DNA of 64,000 nucleotides from NCBI RefSeq assembly GCF_001894945.1, contig NZ_BCXE01000001.1:310001-374000 (forward strand), written 5' to 3'. Each line of letters starts with the position of its first letter. The first letter of the stretch is position 1. Under the pieces are notes generated by a model, which was not told the DNA's origin, ran no database searches, and saw nothing but the letters and a program-made list of their open reading frames with translations. A program made the position numbers and the translations under genes. Origin of the DNA: Rhodococcus ruber NBRC 15591 (GTDB taxonomy: Bacteria; Actinomycetota; Actinomycetes; Mycobacteriales; Mycobacteriaceae). Positions 52,556 to 64,000 of the stretch are shown piece after piece.

Positions 52556-53221
52556 TCAGGGGTGCGCGAGCAGTCGATAGCCCATCCCGCGCACCGTCTC
52601 GATACGTCCGGCGCCGATCTTGGCCCGCAGGTACCGCACGTAGACGTCGACCACGTTGGAGCCGGGGTCGAAGTCGTACCCCCACACCTGCGAGAGCAGC
52701 TGTTCCCGGCTCAGCACCTGTCCCGGGTGCCGCAGGAACGCCTCCGCGAGAGCGAACTCGCGGGCCGAGAGGTCGACCGTGCGCCCGTCGACCCCGACCT
52801 GGCGGGTCCGCAGGTCCAGGCTCAGGTCCCCGTTGCGCAGCACCGTCGTTTCTGCGCCGCGATCGGGGTTGAGCCGCAATCGGATCCGGGCCACGAGTTC
52901 CTCGAACTTGAACGGCTTCGGCATGTAGTCGTCGGCGCCGCCCTCGAGGCCCGCCACCACGTCCTGCACGCTGTCGCGGGCGGTCAGCACGATCACGGGG
53001 AGGGTCGAGCCGTCGCGTCGCAGCAGGGCCAGCACCGCGAAGCCGTCCATCTGCGGCAGCCCGATGTCGAGCACCATCAGGTCGTGGTCGCCGCTGCGTG
53101 CCCGCCCGTACGCCGTGACCCCGTCGGCGACGACCTCGGTGCTGAATCCGTTGGCGCGCAGGCCCTTCTCGATGAAGGACGCGATGCGCTGCTCGTCCTC
53201 GGCGATCAGGATCCTGCTCAT
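52556..53221 (-). CDS. OmpR-family response regulator
   Basis: 221 residues from ATG 53221. Receiver domain with acidic pocket AEDE, phospho-acceptor Asp 52 (VLDIGLP), TAR switch Thr and KPF Lys; then an OmpR winged helix (about 125-220, ending VRGMGYRLL). Its start overlaps the kinase stop as ATGA. It is the likely binder of the ATGAG-N6-CTCAT dyads found at both ends of the locus. Confidence 0.95.
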   Translation of the reverse strand: MSRILIAEDEQRIASFIEKGLRANGFSTEVVADGVTAYGRARSGDHDLMVLDIGLPQMDGFAVLALLRRDGSTLPVIVLTARDSVQDVVAGLEGGADDYMPKPFKFEELVARIRLRLNPDRGAETTVLRNGDLSLDLRTRQVGVDGRTVDLSAREFALAEAFLRHPGQVLSREQLLSQVWGYDFDPGSNVVDVYVRYLRAKIGAGRIETVRGMGYRLLAHP

Positions 53222-54693
53222 GGGTACTCTCCTGCGGCGTCCGGCCCGGTGGCGACGGGCTCGACGGGAACGGTGACGGTGAACGTGGAGCCCTGGCCGG
53301 GCACGCTGCCGACGGTGACCCGGCCGCCGTGCGCGACGGCGATGGCACGCACGATGGACAGGCCGAGTCCGGCGCCCTCGGAGCGGACGCTGCCCGAGTC
53401 GCCCCGCGCGAACCGATCGAAGATCACGGCCTGATCTGCCGGGTCGATTCCGGAGCCGGTGTCGGACACCCAGAAGCGGAGCTCGCGGTCGGAGAACTGT
53501 GTTCCGAGGCCGATGCGGTCGCCCGGCTCGGTGTGATGACTTGCGTTGTCCGCCAATGCGAGCACGGCCTGCGTGATGCGTTGCGCGTCCAGTTCGACGG
53601 ACACCGGCGACGACGTCTCGAGCCGCCAGTCCCGGTCGGCGAGACGACGTGCCTTGTCGAAGATCTCCGCCGTCAACTCCGCGACGTCGACCCGGTGCGG
53701 CCGGACGAATGCCGGCTGTTCCGCCCGCGCGAGCAGCAACAGGTCCGACACGATCCGGTTCATGCGTTCGAGCTCGTCGTCCACCAGCGCGACGGTCTGG
53801 CGCACGTCCTCGGCGTCCTGGGCATCCATGACCTCGAGGTGTCCGCGCACGATCGTGATGGGCGTGCGCAGTTCGTGACCCGCGTCGTCGAGGAAGCGAC
53901 GCTGTGCCGCGACTCCGGTTTCGACCCGGTCGAGCATCGCATTGAGAGTCGTTGTCAGAGCGGAAATCTCGTCCCCTGGACCCGGTGGTTCCGGAATGCG
54001 GCCGGACAGGTCGGTGTCGGTGATGGATTGGGCGGTGGCCGTGATGTTGCGGACCGGGGCGAGGATCCGCCCGGCGAGCAGCCAGGCGGCGCCGGCCGCG
54101 GCCAGGGCGGTCAGGGCACCGCCGAGCACCATGAGCCGGGCGGTGTCCGCTGCGCTCTCGCGTTCCTGGTCGGCGAAGTACGCGGCGACGACGACTCCGC
54201 GGGCGGGGTCGCCGTCGAGCCCGACCGGCACGGCGAGGTACAGGACCTCGCCCGCACCGCTCTCGTAGGAGCCCTCCTGGGGCGCGGTGACCGATCCGGC
54301 GACCGCGGTGAATCCGGCGTCCTCGGCGAGCCGGATCGGTGCCTGCTCCCGGCTCTGGAACCGGAACTGCCCGTCGACGTAGCCGAGGAACTTCTCGTTG
54401 GGGCGCGCGAGGTTGTAGGTGATGACCACCCGGAGTACGTCGGCGACGTTCGCGAAGGGCGCACCGGTGGCGGGGTCCACGCCCGATTCGGTCAGCGCGG
54501 TGAACTCGGCGATCTCGGTGCGCAGCGAGTCGAGCATGCGCTGGTCGATGGAGCGGATCATCAGTAGCCACGTCAGGCCGCTGACGACGGCCAGTGCGCA
54601 CAGCACCAGCAGCAGGACCCATCCGGTGATGCGGGTACGTGCGCTGCGGAATCGAGGTCGCCGGATGCTCGGCAGCGACCGGCCCGGACTCAC
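53218..54693 (-). CDS. Membrane sensor histidine kinase
   Basis: 491 residues from GTG 54693. Two membrane helices (about 24-46 and 187-209) bracket a 140-residue extracytoplasmic sensor. HAMP follows (about 208-260), then HisKA with His 273 (DAGHELRTP), and an ATPase domain with N box ADNASHH, G1 DTGSGI and G2 GAGLGLSIV. It partners the response regulator. The sensor domain faces the same compartment as the neighbouring acidic proteins, which may present or buffer its ligand. Confidence 0.94.
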   Translation of the reverse strand: MSPGRSLPSIRRPRFRSARTRITGWVLLLVLCALAVVSGLTWLLMIRSIDQRMLDSLRTEIAEFTALTESGVDPATGAPFANVADVLRVVITYNLARPNEKFLGYVDGQFRFQSREQAPIRLAEDAGFTAVAGSVTAPQEGSYESGAGEVLYLAVPVGLDGDPARGVVVAAYFADQERESAADTARLMVLGGALTALAAAGAAWLLAGRILAPVRNITATAQSITDTDLSGRIPEPPGPGDEISALTTTLNAMLDRVETGVAAQRRFLDDAGHELRTPITIVRGHLEVMDAQDAEDVRQTVALVDDELERMNRIVSDLLLLARAEQPAFVRPHRVDVAELTAEIFDKARRLADRDWRLETSSPVSVELDAQRITQAVLALADNASHHTEPGDRIGLGTQFSDRELRFWVSDTGSGIDPADQAVIFDRFARGDSGSVRSEGAGLGLSIVRAIAVAHGGRVTVGSVPGQGSTFTVTVPVEPVATGPDAAGEYP

Positions 54694-54702
54694 GTGGCGA
54701 TC

Positions 54703-55029
54703 CTACCCGTCCCGATCGTCGAGGTCGTCGTCCCAGTCGTCGTCGAGGTCGTCCTGATCGTCGTCCCGATGGTCGTCGTCCCGATGGTCGTCGTCCCGGT
54801 CGTCGGCGGGCGGGGGCGGGACCAGCCCACCGGGCACGGTGGGGGCAGAACCGCGGGACTGCTTGGCCGGCGCGGAGGGGCTGGGGGCCGGCGCGACGAC
54901 GGCGGGCGCGACGATGGGGGAGCGGGGCATCGGCTCCGACGGCGGGGACGGCCGCAACGTCAGCCAGGCGAGCAGACCGACGCCCACGGCGGCGGCGACG
55001 GCGATCGCGGCGGTCCACACTGTTCGCAT
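54703..55029 (-). CDS. Membrane-anchored protein with Asp-rich tail, first gene of the two-component operon
   Basis: 108 residues from ATG 55029. A single N-terminal helix (about 5-25, probable signal anchor), a Pro/Ala/Ser linker, and a 35-residue tail of Asp with His, Arg and Trp, partly encoded by 15-bp repeats (DDDHR units). Its stop lies 9 bp before the kinase GTG, so it is co-transcribed with the sensor. It resembles the product of 52136 in tail composition but not in its central part. It may modulate the sensor or bind cations. Confidence 0.78.
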   Translation of the reverse strand: MRTVWTAAIAVAAAVGVGLLAWLTLRPSPPSEPMPRSPIVAPAVVAPAPSPSAPAKQSRGSAPTVPGGLVPPPPADDRDDDHRDDDHRDDDQDDLDDDWDDDLDDRDG

Positions 55030-55062
55030 GACTCCACGGTGCGGCCGCGGCGTGACGCGCGA

Positions 55063-55089
55063 ATGAGAGAGGGATGAGAAGATTCTCAT
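55063..55089. promoter_or_regulatory. Candidate response-regulator site with ATGAG-N6-CTCAT dyad, copy 2
   Basis: Two direct ATGAGA repeats 11 bp apart (55063 and 55074), the spacing of OmpR-family sites, are followed by an inverted TCTCAT (55084-55089). ATGAG-N6-CTCAT at 55074-55089 equals the dyad at 52040-52055. It lies in the 78-bp region between the divergent two-component operon and the hydrolase gene. Confidence 0.55.
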
Positions 55090-55107
55090 CCGGAAGGGGT
55101 GGATCCC

Positions 55108-55884
55108 ATGACCGAGGTGTGCAGGGTCGCGTTCGACGACGTCGACCTCGAAGTGCTCGTCGACGGAACCGGACCGGCCGTGGTGTTGCTGCCGTCGCTC
55201 GGCCGTGACACGTACGAGTTCGCACCGATCGCCCGGGACCTTGCCGAGGCCGGGTTCCGTGCGATCCGGCCCCAGCCGCGCGGCGTGGGCACGAGTCGCG
55301 GTCCGCTCGACGACCTCGACCTGCACGACCTCGCCCGCGACGTCGCCGAGGTGATCGAGCGGCTGGGTGCGGGCCCGGCCGTCCTCGCCGGGCACGCCTT
55401 CGGCCACTACGTCGCGCGGGTCCTCGCGGCGGATCGACCCGATTTGGTGCGTGGGGTCGCGATTCTCGCCGCGGGTGCCCGTCGATTTCCGGATTCGCTC
55501 ACCGAGCGCGTCGCCAAGTGCTCCGACCTGTCGCTGCCGGATTCCGAACGGCTCGAGCACCTGCGGGCGGTGTTCTTCGCGGACGGGCACGACCCGTCGG
55601 TCTGGCTCGACGGCTGGTGGCCGGAGGCGATCGTCGCGGAGCGCCGCGCGATGGCCGCCACCGACAAGGAATCCTGGTGGCCGGTCGCGCCGTCGCCGCT
55701 GCTGGACGTGCAGGCCGGCGACGACGTGTTCCGTCCGGCGTCGACGCGGGCGGAGCTCACGGACGAGTTCGGCGCCGACCGGGTCACCGTCGTGCTGGTT
55801 CCCGGTGCGGGACATGCCCTGATCCCGGAGGTTCCGCACGAGGTCGCGAGCGCGATCGTCGACTGGGTCCGCACGTTGCCGTAG
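55108..55884 (+). CDS. Alpha/beta hydrolase
   Basis: 258 residues from ATG 55108, with GGAAGGGG about nine bases upstream. Typical order: strand PAVVLLPSLGRD, RPQPRGVGTS, and the elbow position AGHAFGHY, where the usual nucleophile Ser is replaced by Ala. A lid region follows, and the C-terminal PGAGHALIPEVP His is retained. The missing Ser suggests a haloperoxidase- or lyase-like relative with altered chemistry, or loss of activity. It is divergent from the two-component operon and may be under its control. Confidence 0.87.
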   Translation: MTEVCRVAFDDVDLEVLVDGTGPAVVLLPSLGRDTYEFAPIARDLAEAGFRAIRPQPRGVGTSRGPLDDLDLHDLARDVAEVIERLGAGPAVLAGHAFGHYVARVLAADRPDLVRGVAILAAGARRFPDSLTERVAKCSDLSLPDSERLEHLRAVFFADGHDPSVWLDGWWPEAIVAERRAMAATDKESWWPVAPSPLLDVQAGDDVFRPASTRAELTDEFGADRVTVVLVPGAGHALIPEVPHEVASAIVDWVRTLP

Positions 55885-55910
55885 CAGAGCGCCGGCAGAA
55901 CACAGCCGCG

Positions 55911-55962
55911 CGGCCCCCAGTCGTCCGCTGCTGCGATCGCAGTGGCGGACGACTGGGGGCCG
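55911..55962. terminator. Bidirectional terminator hairpin
   Basis: Perfect 18-bp arms (55911-55928 and 55945-55962) enclose a small inner palindrome (CTGCGATCGCAG). It lies between the convergent hydrolase and ketoacyl-synthase genes. Confidence 0.8.
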
Positions 55963-55980
55963 AGCGGGTAGCCGGGCCGG

Positions 55981-57846
55981 CTACTGTGCGATCGCCACGA
56001 CCGCCGGGTCGATCCGCATCACCGAGTAGCCGGCGACGGCACCGGCACCGAAGCCGGGTGCGAAGATCCGGACGGGCTCGGTGATGACGCCGTCGCGGAC
56101 CGCGTCGTGGATTGCGAGCGGGATGCTCGCCGACGACGCGTTGCCGACCTGCTCGATGTTGAAGTACAGCCGGTCCGCCGCGAGTCCGGCCTTCGCCGCC
56201 AGGTCGATGATCATCGTCTTGTTCGCCTGGTGCGGGACGACCAGATCGATGTCGTCGAGCAGCGACTCGCTCTCGTCGAGGCCGGGCAGGGCGCGGACCT
56301 CGTCGAGCATCTGCGTGAGGTAGCGGCCCGCGAGGCTCTTGACCTCCGGCCCGTACACCGTGATCGCGTTGTCGAAGTCCGGGTTGGGCCAGATGATCGA
56401 GTTGACCTCGCTGGTGGGTCCACTCGCGTAGGTCTGCAGGTACTCGATGTCGGGTTCGGCACCCTCGGGGGCGACGCCGACGACGAGCGCGGCCGCACCG
56501 TCACCGAAGATCATCCGGGACGGACGGACACTGCCGATCTTGTCGGAGAACTTCTCCACGCAGACCACGAGGACGGGACGACGGATATGCTGCAGGATCC
56601 GGGTCGCCTCGGCCAGCCCGTACGGCAGTCCCGCGCACGCCGCGACCAGGTCGAACGACGCGTGCGTCTGGGCGATACCCAGTTCGCCGGACAGGTACGT
56701 CGCGAGCGAGGGGATGAGCCGGTCGCTGGTGCAGGTGCACACCAGCACCGCCCCGATGTCGGCCGGGCCGACCTGTGCCTTCTCGACGGCCGCGCGGGCC
56801 GCCTGCAGGGCGAGCTCGGAGAACGAGCCCGACGTGTAGCGGCGCTGCTCGATCCCGGTCTTGGCGGTCACCTCGTCGGCGGTCATGGCCGACCAGTTGT
56901 ACGCCGAGTTGCGGATCAGGTCCTCGTTGGTGCACACCACGTCACCGTGCGCGACGGCGAGCGCCTCGATGCGCGGCTGCACCGCGAAGTCGCGGCGCAC
57001 GTCGATCGTCGGGTACGGCGTGGCCGGCGGGACGGGCTCGACGGCGGCGCGCTGGGGCGCCGGCGCAGTCCGGCCCGAGGTGACCCGCGAGATGAACCGC
57101 TGCACGTGCCGGTCGCGGGGGTGGAACACCACGACGTAGTCGTCGTCGCGGAGCTGCCCCACCTCGACGAGTTCGACCTGCTTGCGGTCCCAGGGCTGCT
57201 GGTTGTGCAGCACCATCGACCAGCGCCGCAGCGCCTCGAGCGCGGGGACGTCCTCGTGGCAGTCGAGGATCTCGTCGTAGCTGTAGACCCGGAAGTTCGG
57301 GTCGTAGCTGCCGAGGCGCAGCGTCATGTTCTTCGGGTCGGCGGTGAGCTGCGCGACGGTCGGCTTGACCGTCGGCAGGGCGCCCGCGACGTGCTTGCGG
57401 GCGGCGAAGACGTCGAAGACGGTCTCGAAGATGCAGTCCTCGGCGGCGTCGTCCCAGCCGGCGGGCAGCTGCCGGAAGGCGGCTTCGACCTCGGCGACCT
57501 TGCTCTCCTGATCGGGCCAGGGCGTGAGGACCGGCATGTACAGGTCGTCGCGGGTGCGCGGCACGTCGGCCCATCGGGTCGGCCGCTTGTCGAACATGGT
57601 GAGCGCGAAACGGTTGGCCCAGTACGCATTCAGTGCGACATCACGCAGGAGTTCGACCTTGTTGCGGTAGTCGCCCCGCGTGTGGCGGGCGAGGATCTCC
57701 GAGGCCGTCGGCGCCTTGGTGTCGAAGTCGCGGCGGATCACGGAGTCGAGCTGCTCGACGTCGGTGACGGTCGAGAAGTCGATGTCGGGAAAGAAATTGG
57801 ACGGGAAGACGATTCGCCCGTGGCGGTTCGTTTCGAAGGGCTGCAT
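55981..57846 (-). CDS. Ketoacyl synthase III with long N-terminal extension
   Basis: 621 residues, almost twice the length of FabH. Residues about 290-621 form a KAS III/thiolase fold with Cys 404 (AACAGLPYG), His 539 (VVPHQANK) and Asn 569 (VGNASSAS), a complete Cys-His-Asn triad. Residues 1-285 are soluble, acidic-aromatic, and match no family I know; they end in a Pro/Ala linker. It should condense an acyl-CoA or acyl-ACP with a malonyl unit or another acyl chain. The FabG-like gene 50 bp upstream could reduce the product. Confidence 0.88.
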   Translation of the reverse strand: MQPFETNRHGRIVFPSNFFPDIDFSTVTDVEQLDSVIRRDFDTKAPTASEILARHTRGDYRNKVELLRDVALNAYWANRFALTMFDKRPTRWADVPRTRDDLYMPVLTPWPDQESKVAEVEAAFRQLPAGWDDAAEDCIFETVFDVFAARKHVAGALPTVKPTVAQLTADPKNMTLRLGSYDPNFRVYSYDEILDCHEDVPALEALRRWSMVLHNQQPWDRKQVELVEVGQLRDDDYVVVFHPRDRHVQRFISRVTSGRTAPAPQRAAVEPVPPATPYPTIDVRRDFAVQPRIEALAVAHGDVVCTNEDLIRNSAYNWSAMTADEVTAKTGIEQRRYTSGSFSELALQAARAAVEKAQVGPADIGAVLVCTCTSDRLIPSLATYLSGELGIAQTHASFDLVAACAGLPYGLAEATRILQHIRRPVLVVCVEKFSDKIGSVRPSRMIFGDGAAALVVGVAPEGAEPDIEYLQTYASGPTSEVNSIIWPNPDFDNAITVYGPEVKSLAGRYLTQMLDEVRALPGLDESESLLDDIDLVVPHQANKTMIIDLAAKAGLAADRLYFNIEQVGNASSASIPLAIHDAVRDGVITEPVRIFAPGFGAGAVAGYSVMRIDPAVVAIAQ

Positions 57847-57896
57847 GTGCCGGGCCGTTCAGTCGTGGGTGAGTTCGTGGAGCCGGGACGGCCGGG

Positions 57897-58730
57897 TCAC
57901 ATGTCCAGTCCGCCGTTGACGCCCCACACCTGACCGGTGATGTAGGACGAGGCGTCGGCGGCGAGGAAGTGCACGACGCGGGCGATCTCCTCGGGATCGG
58001 CGAGGCGGTTGACCGGAATGGTGCTCTTGATGCGGTCGAGGACCTTCTCCGGGATGGACTCGACCATCTCGGTCGCGACGAAGCCCGGGGTGACGGCGTT
58101 GACGGTGACGCCGATGCTGTCCGGGGTGAGCTTGCCGGAGCGGGCCAGCGCGAACGCCGCCTCCTTGGCGAGGGTCTTGGTCAGGCCGAACATGCCGGCC
58201 TTGGACGCCGCGTAGTTGGCCTGGCCGATGTTGCCGGTCTCGCCGATGACCGAGGAGATGTTGACGATGCGTCCCGTGCCGCGCTCGAGCATGTGCCGCA
58301 GCGCCGCCTGGGCCAGGAAGAACGTGCCGGAGAGGTTGGTGGCGATGACGTTGTTCCAGTCGTCGTCCTCCATCTTCAGCACCGTGCGGTCGATGGTGAT
58401 GCCGGCGTTGTTGATCAGGATGTCCAGACGGCCGTGCCGCTGGATGACCTCGTCGATGGTGCGACGGCAGTCGTCGGCGTTCGCGACGTCGCCCTTGTGC
58501 ACGCTGTACTCGACGCCGTCCTGGCCGTGAGCCTGGATGCCCGCGAGGAACTGGTCGGCCTGGGCGGTGTTGCGGCCGTACCCGGCAGCCACCGTGGCGC
58601 CCTGGGCGGCGAGGCTGCGGCTGATGGCCGCGCCGATGCCGCGCGTTCCACCGGTCACGAATGCGACCCGGCCCCGCAGCTTGGTGCCGGCGGCGGTGGT
58701 GCGGGACGACGGTTCGATGGTGCTGGTCAT
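57897..58730 (-). CDS. 3-oxoacyl-[ACP]/acetoacetyl-CoA reductase-like SDR (FabG/PhaB type)
   Basis: 277 residues from ATG 58730 with GGGAGA upstream. NADP(H) loop TGGTRGIG, NNAG motif (ILINNAGIT), catalytic Ser in NISSVIGETG and Tyr/Lys in YAASKAG; VNAVTPGFVATEM and YITGQVWGVNGGLDM complete the family. About 20 extra N-terminal residues precede the fold. It reduces a 3-oxoacyl thioester. First gene of a two-gene unit with the extended ketoacyl synthase III. Confidence 0.92.
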   Translation of the reverse strand: MTSTIEPSSRTTAAGTKLRGRVAFVTGGTRGIGAAISRSLAAQGATVAAGYGRNTAQADQFLAGIQAHGQDGVEYSVHKGDVANADDCRRTIDEVIQRHGRLDILINNAGITIDRTVLKMEDDDWNNVIATNLSGTFFLAQAALRHMLERGTGRIVNISSVIGETGNIGQANYAASKAGMFGLTKTLAKEAAFALARSGKLTPDSIGVTVNAVTPGFVATEMVESIPEKVLDRIKSTIPVNRLADPEEIARVVHFLAADASSYITGQVWGVNGGLDM

Positions 58731-59566
58731 GTCGGTTCTCCCTCGAATGCGGCGAGCTCGACGGATGCCGTCGAGTACAGATGTGTCGGACCGGTGATAC
58801 CGGTGTCCCGAGCGTCGGTGCCCGGAATCCGGCCGGCGTGGCTGCTACCGCGAGATGCTGATGTGAGCGCCCCTGCACGCTCCGCGATATTCGCCCCTGC
58901 CAACCGAATTCACGTAGATGCTCCGTTCGTTCTCCCCTGTCGACACCAATGATGCAGCATTGCGCCCGGTGTGTCATGTCCGACGGCAAATATCTTGTGC
59001 AGGGCCATGACGTACGCTAACGACATTGAATACTGTTGTTCGGCAAGGAGTTACGGTCGAATCTCGGCCGTTGTTCACCTACCGGCCGACTGCATGTCCG
59101 TTCCGGGACCTTTGCCACAAAACGCAACGGCCGGAGGGTGGTTCGAAATGGCGCGCGATGCTACCCGGCGGTCAGGACTACGTCGTACATGCAGCCGGTT
59201 TGTCGGAGACTCGATGTGATCGAGTTCGAATCGACTGTATGACAACAGCATTCGATAGGGAGCGCCCACGGAGCGGTCCGGCAGCGACCGTGCTCGCTCG
59301 GTAGCACCGAGTGCCAACAGGGTGCATGTAGCGGCATCGACCGGGGTCGTGCGCGGTGAAATCCGGTACCCATACCCCCACTTCCTCAAACCTGTGAGCT
59401 TGCTCACCATCCAACGATTTTCGGGCCTGGGCCACCCCGATCCGGGGGTGGTGGGCACGAGCGGACCGACTCGACCGGATGTCCCCAGGGCGTCGGACAG
59501 CCGCCCCGGGCGGGGAAGGTGCCGGGGACGGCCGGCAGAGCCCCTGGCGGGCTCCTCGGGGCACGA
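58731..59566. other. Long intergenic region with no supported gene
   Basis: About 0.84 kb between the FabG-like gene and the carboxylase terminator. It is less GC-rich than the rest of the window, especially near 58880-59260. Short open frames here lack both ribosome binding sites and actinobacterial codon bias. It must hold the promoter of the FabG-synthase unit (minus strand), and may hold a small RNA, but I recognise no riboswitch or tRNA. Confidence 0.6.
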
Positions 59567-59605
59567 GAAAGGGCCCCGCACCGGCAATCGGTGCGAGGCC
59601 CTTTC
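59567..59605 (-). terminator. Terminator after the single-chain carboxylase
   Basis: GAAAGGGCC (59567-59575) pairs with GGCCCTTTC (59597-59605), and an inner 7-bp stem continues after one mismatch, with a 5-nt loop. It lies 14 bp beyond the TAA stop of the carboxylase on the minus strand. Confidence 0.72.
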
Positions 59606-59619
59606 GGGGGTCGTGCTGC

Positions 59620-64000
<4,381 letters not shown>

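Noticed and set aside
58971-59304. Several short plus-strand open frames of 60-90 codons
   Set aside because: They overlap each other in different frames, lack ribosome binding sites, and do not show the strong third-position GC bias of neighbouring genes.

Overview
The window is about 70% G+C, densely coded on both strands, and reads as chromosome of a mycolic-acid-containing actinomycete. Rhodococcus or a close relative is most likely. The evidence is a mycothiol-type maleylpyruvate isomerase, an antigen-85-like mycolyltransferase, an F420-family PPOX protein, a single-chain acyl-CoA carboxylase, leaderless-looking LysR genes and a 3-hydroxybenzoate 6-hydroxylase of rhodococcal type. The genus is inferred, not proven. 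I see no tRNA, rRNA, CRISPR array, insertion sequence or phage gene.

1-14.7 kb: the 3' part of a DEAD-box RNA helicase, then housekeeping and envelope genes. These are a DUF1206 membrane protein, an ABC exporter under a textbook MerR-type promoter with a DUF664 gene coupled to it, a PPOX protein, a lipoprotein, endonuclease IV, a MacB-like ABC ATPase with its FtsX permease, a DUF1023 hydrolase coupled to a lipoprotein, a membrane-anchored protein and glycerate kinase. The kinase ends a translationally coupled operon (CoA transferase, HMG-CoA-lyase-like enzyme, glycerate kinase). That operon's leader is an eight-copy 25-bp tandem repeat, and its second gene begins with a 15-bp repeat carrying four in-frame start codons.

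17.2-24.6 kb: an accessory-looking stretch. It holds hipBA, a large protein with an RNA-polymerase alpha-CTD-like segment, a NERD-nuclease/UvrD-type helicase fusion, and two proteins of unknown function.

24.6-38.2 kb: two paralogous LysR regulators and three transcription units for uptake and breakdown of an unidentified (aryl)acyl-CoA substrate. The genes are an acyl-CoA dehydrogenase, a class III CoA transferase, an enolase-superfamily enzyme, an alpha-methylacyl-CoA racemase, a benzaldehyde-type dehydrogenase, two MHS transporters and a flavin monooxygenase. All three units share the promoter element TGTGA-N7-CATRCT.

38.3-45.3 kb: an antigen-85-like mycolyltransferase preceded by a candidate 27-residue amphipathic peptide, two flavodoxins around a hydrolase, an NAD(P)-binding reductase, a class I amidotransferase, a DHFR-like reductase and L-2-hydroxyglutarate oxidase. 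45.4-51.5 kb: a complete 3-hydroxybenzoate/gentisate pathway (hydroxylase, AAHS transporter, divergent IclR regulator, gentisate dioxygenase, fumarylpyruvate hydrolase, mycothiol-dependent isomerase).

51.6-55.9 kb: an exported-protein and signalling locus. An Excalibur calcium-binding protein and two Asp-rich exported proteins surround an OmpR-type two-component system, and both Asp-rich genes carry the same ATGAG-N6-CTCAT dyad upstream. 56-64 kb: a ketoacyl synthase III with a long unrecognised N-terminal region paired with a FabG-like reductase, about 0.9 kb of apparently non-coding DNA, and the 3' part of the single-chain carboxylase.
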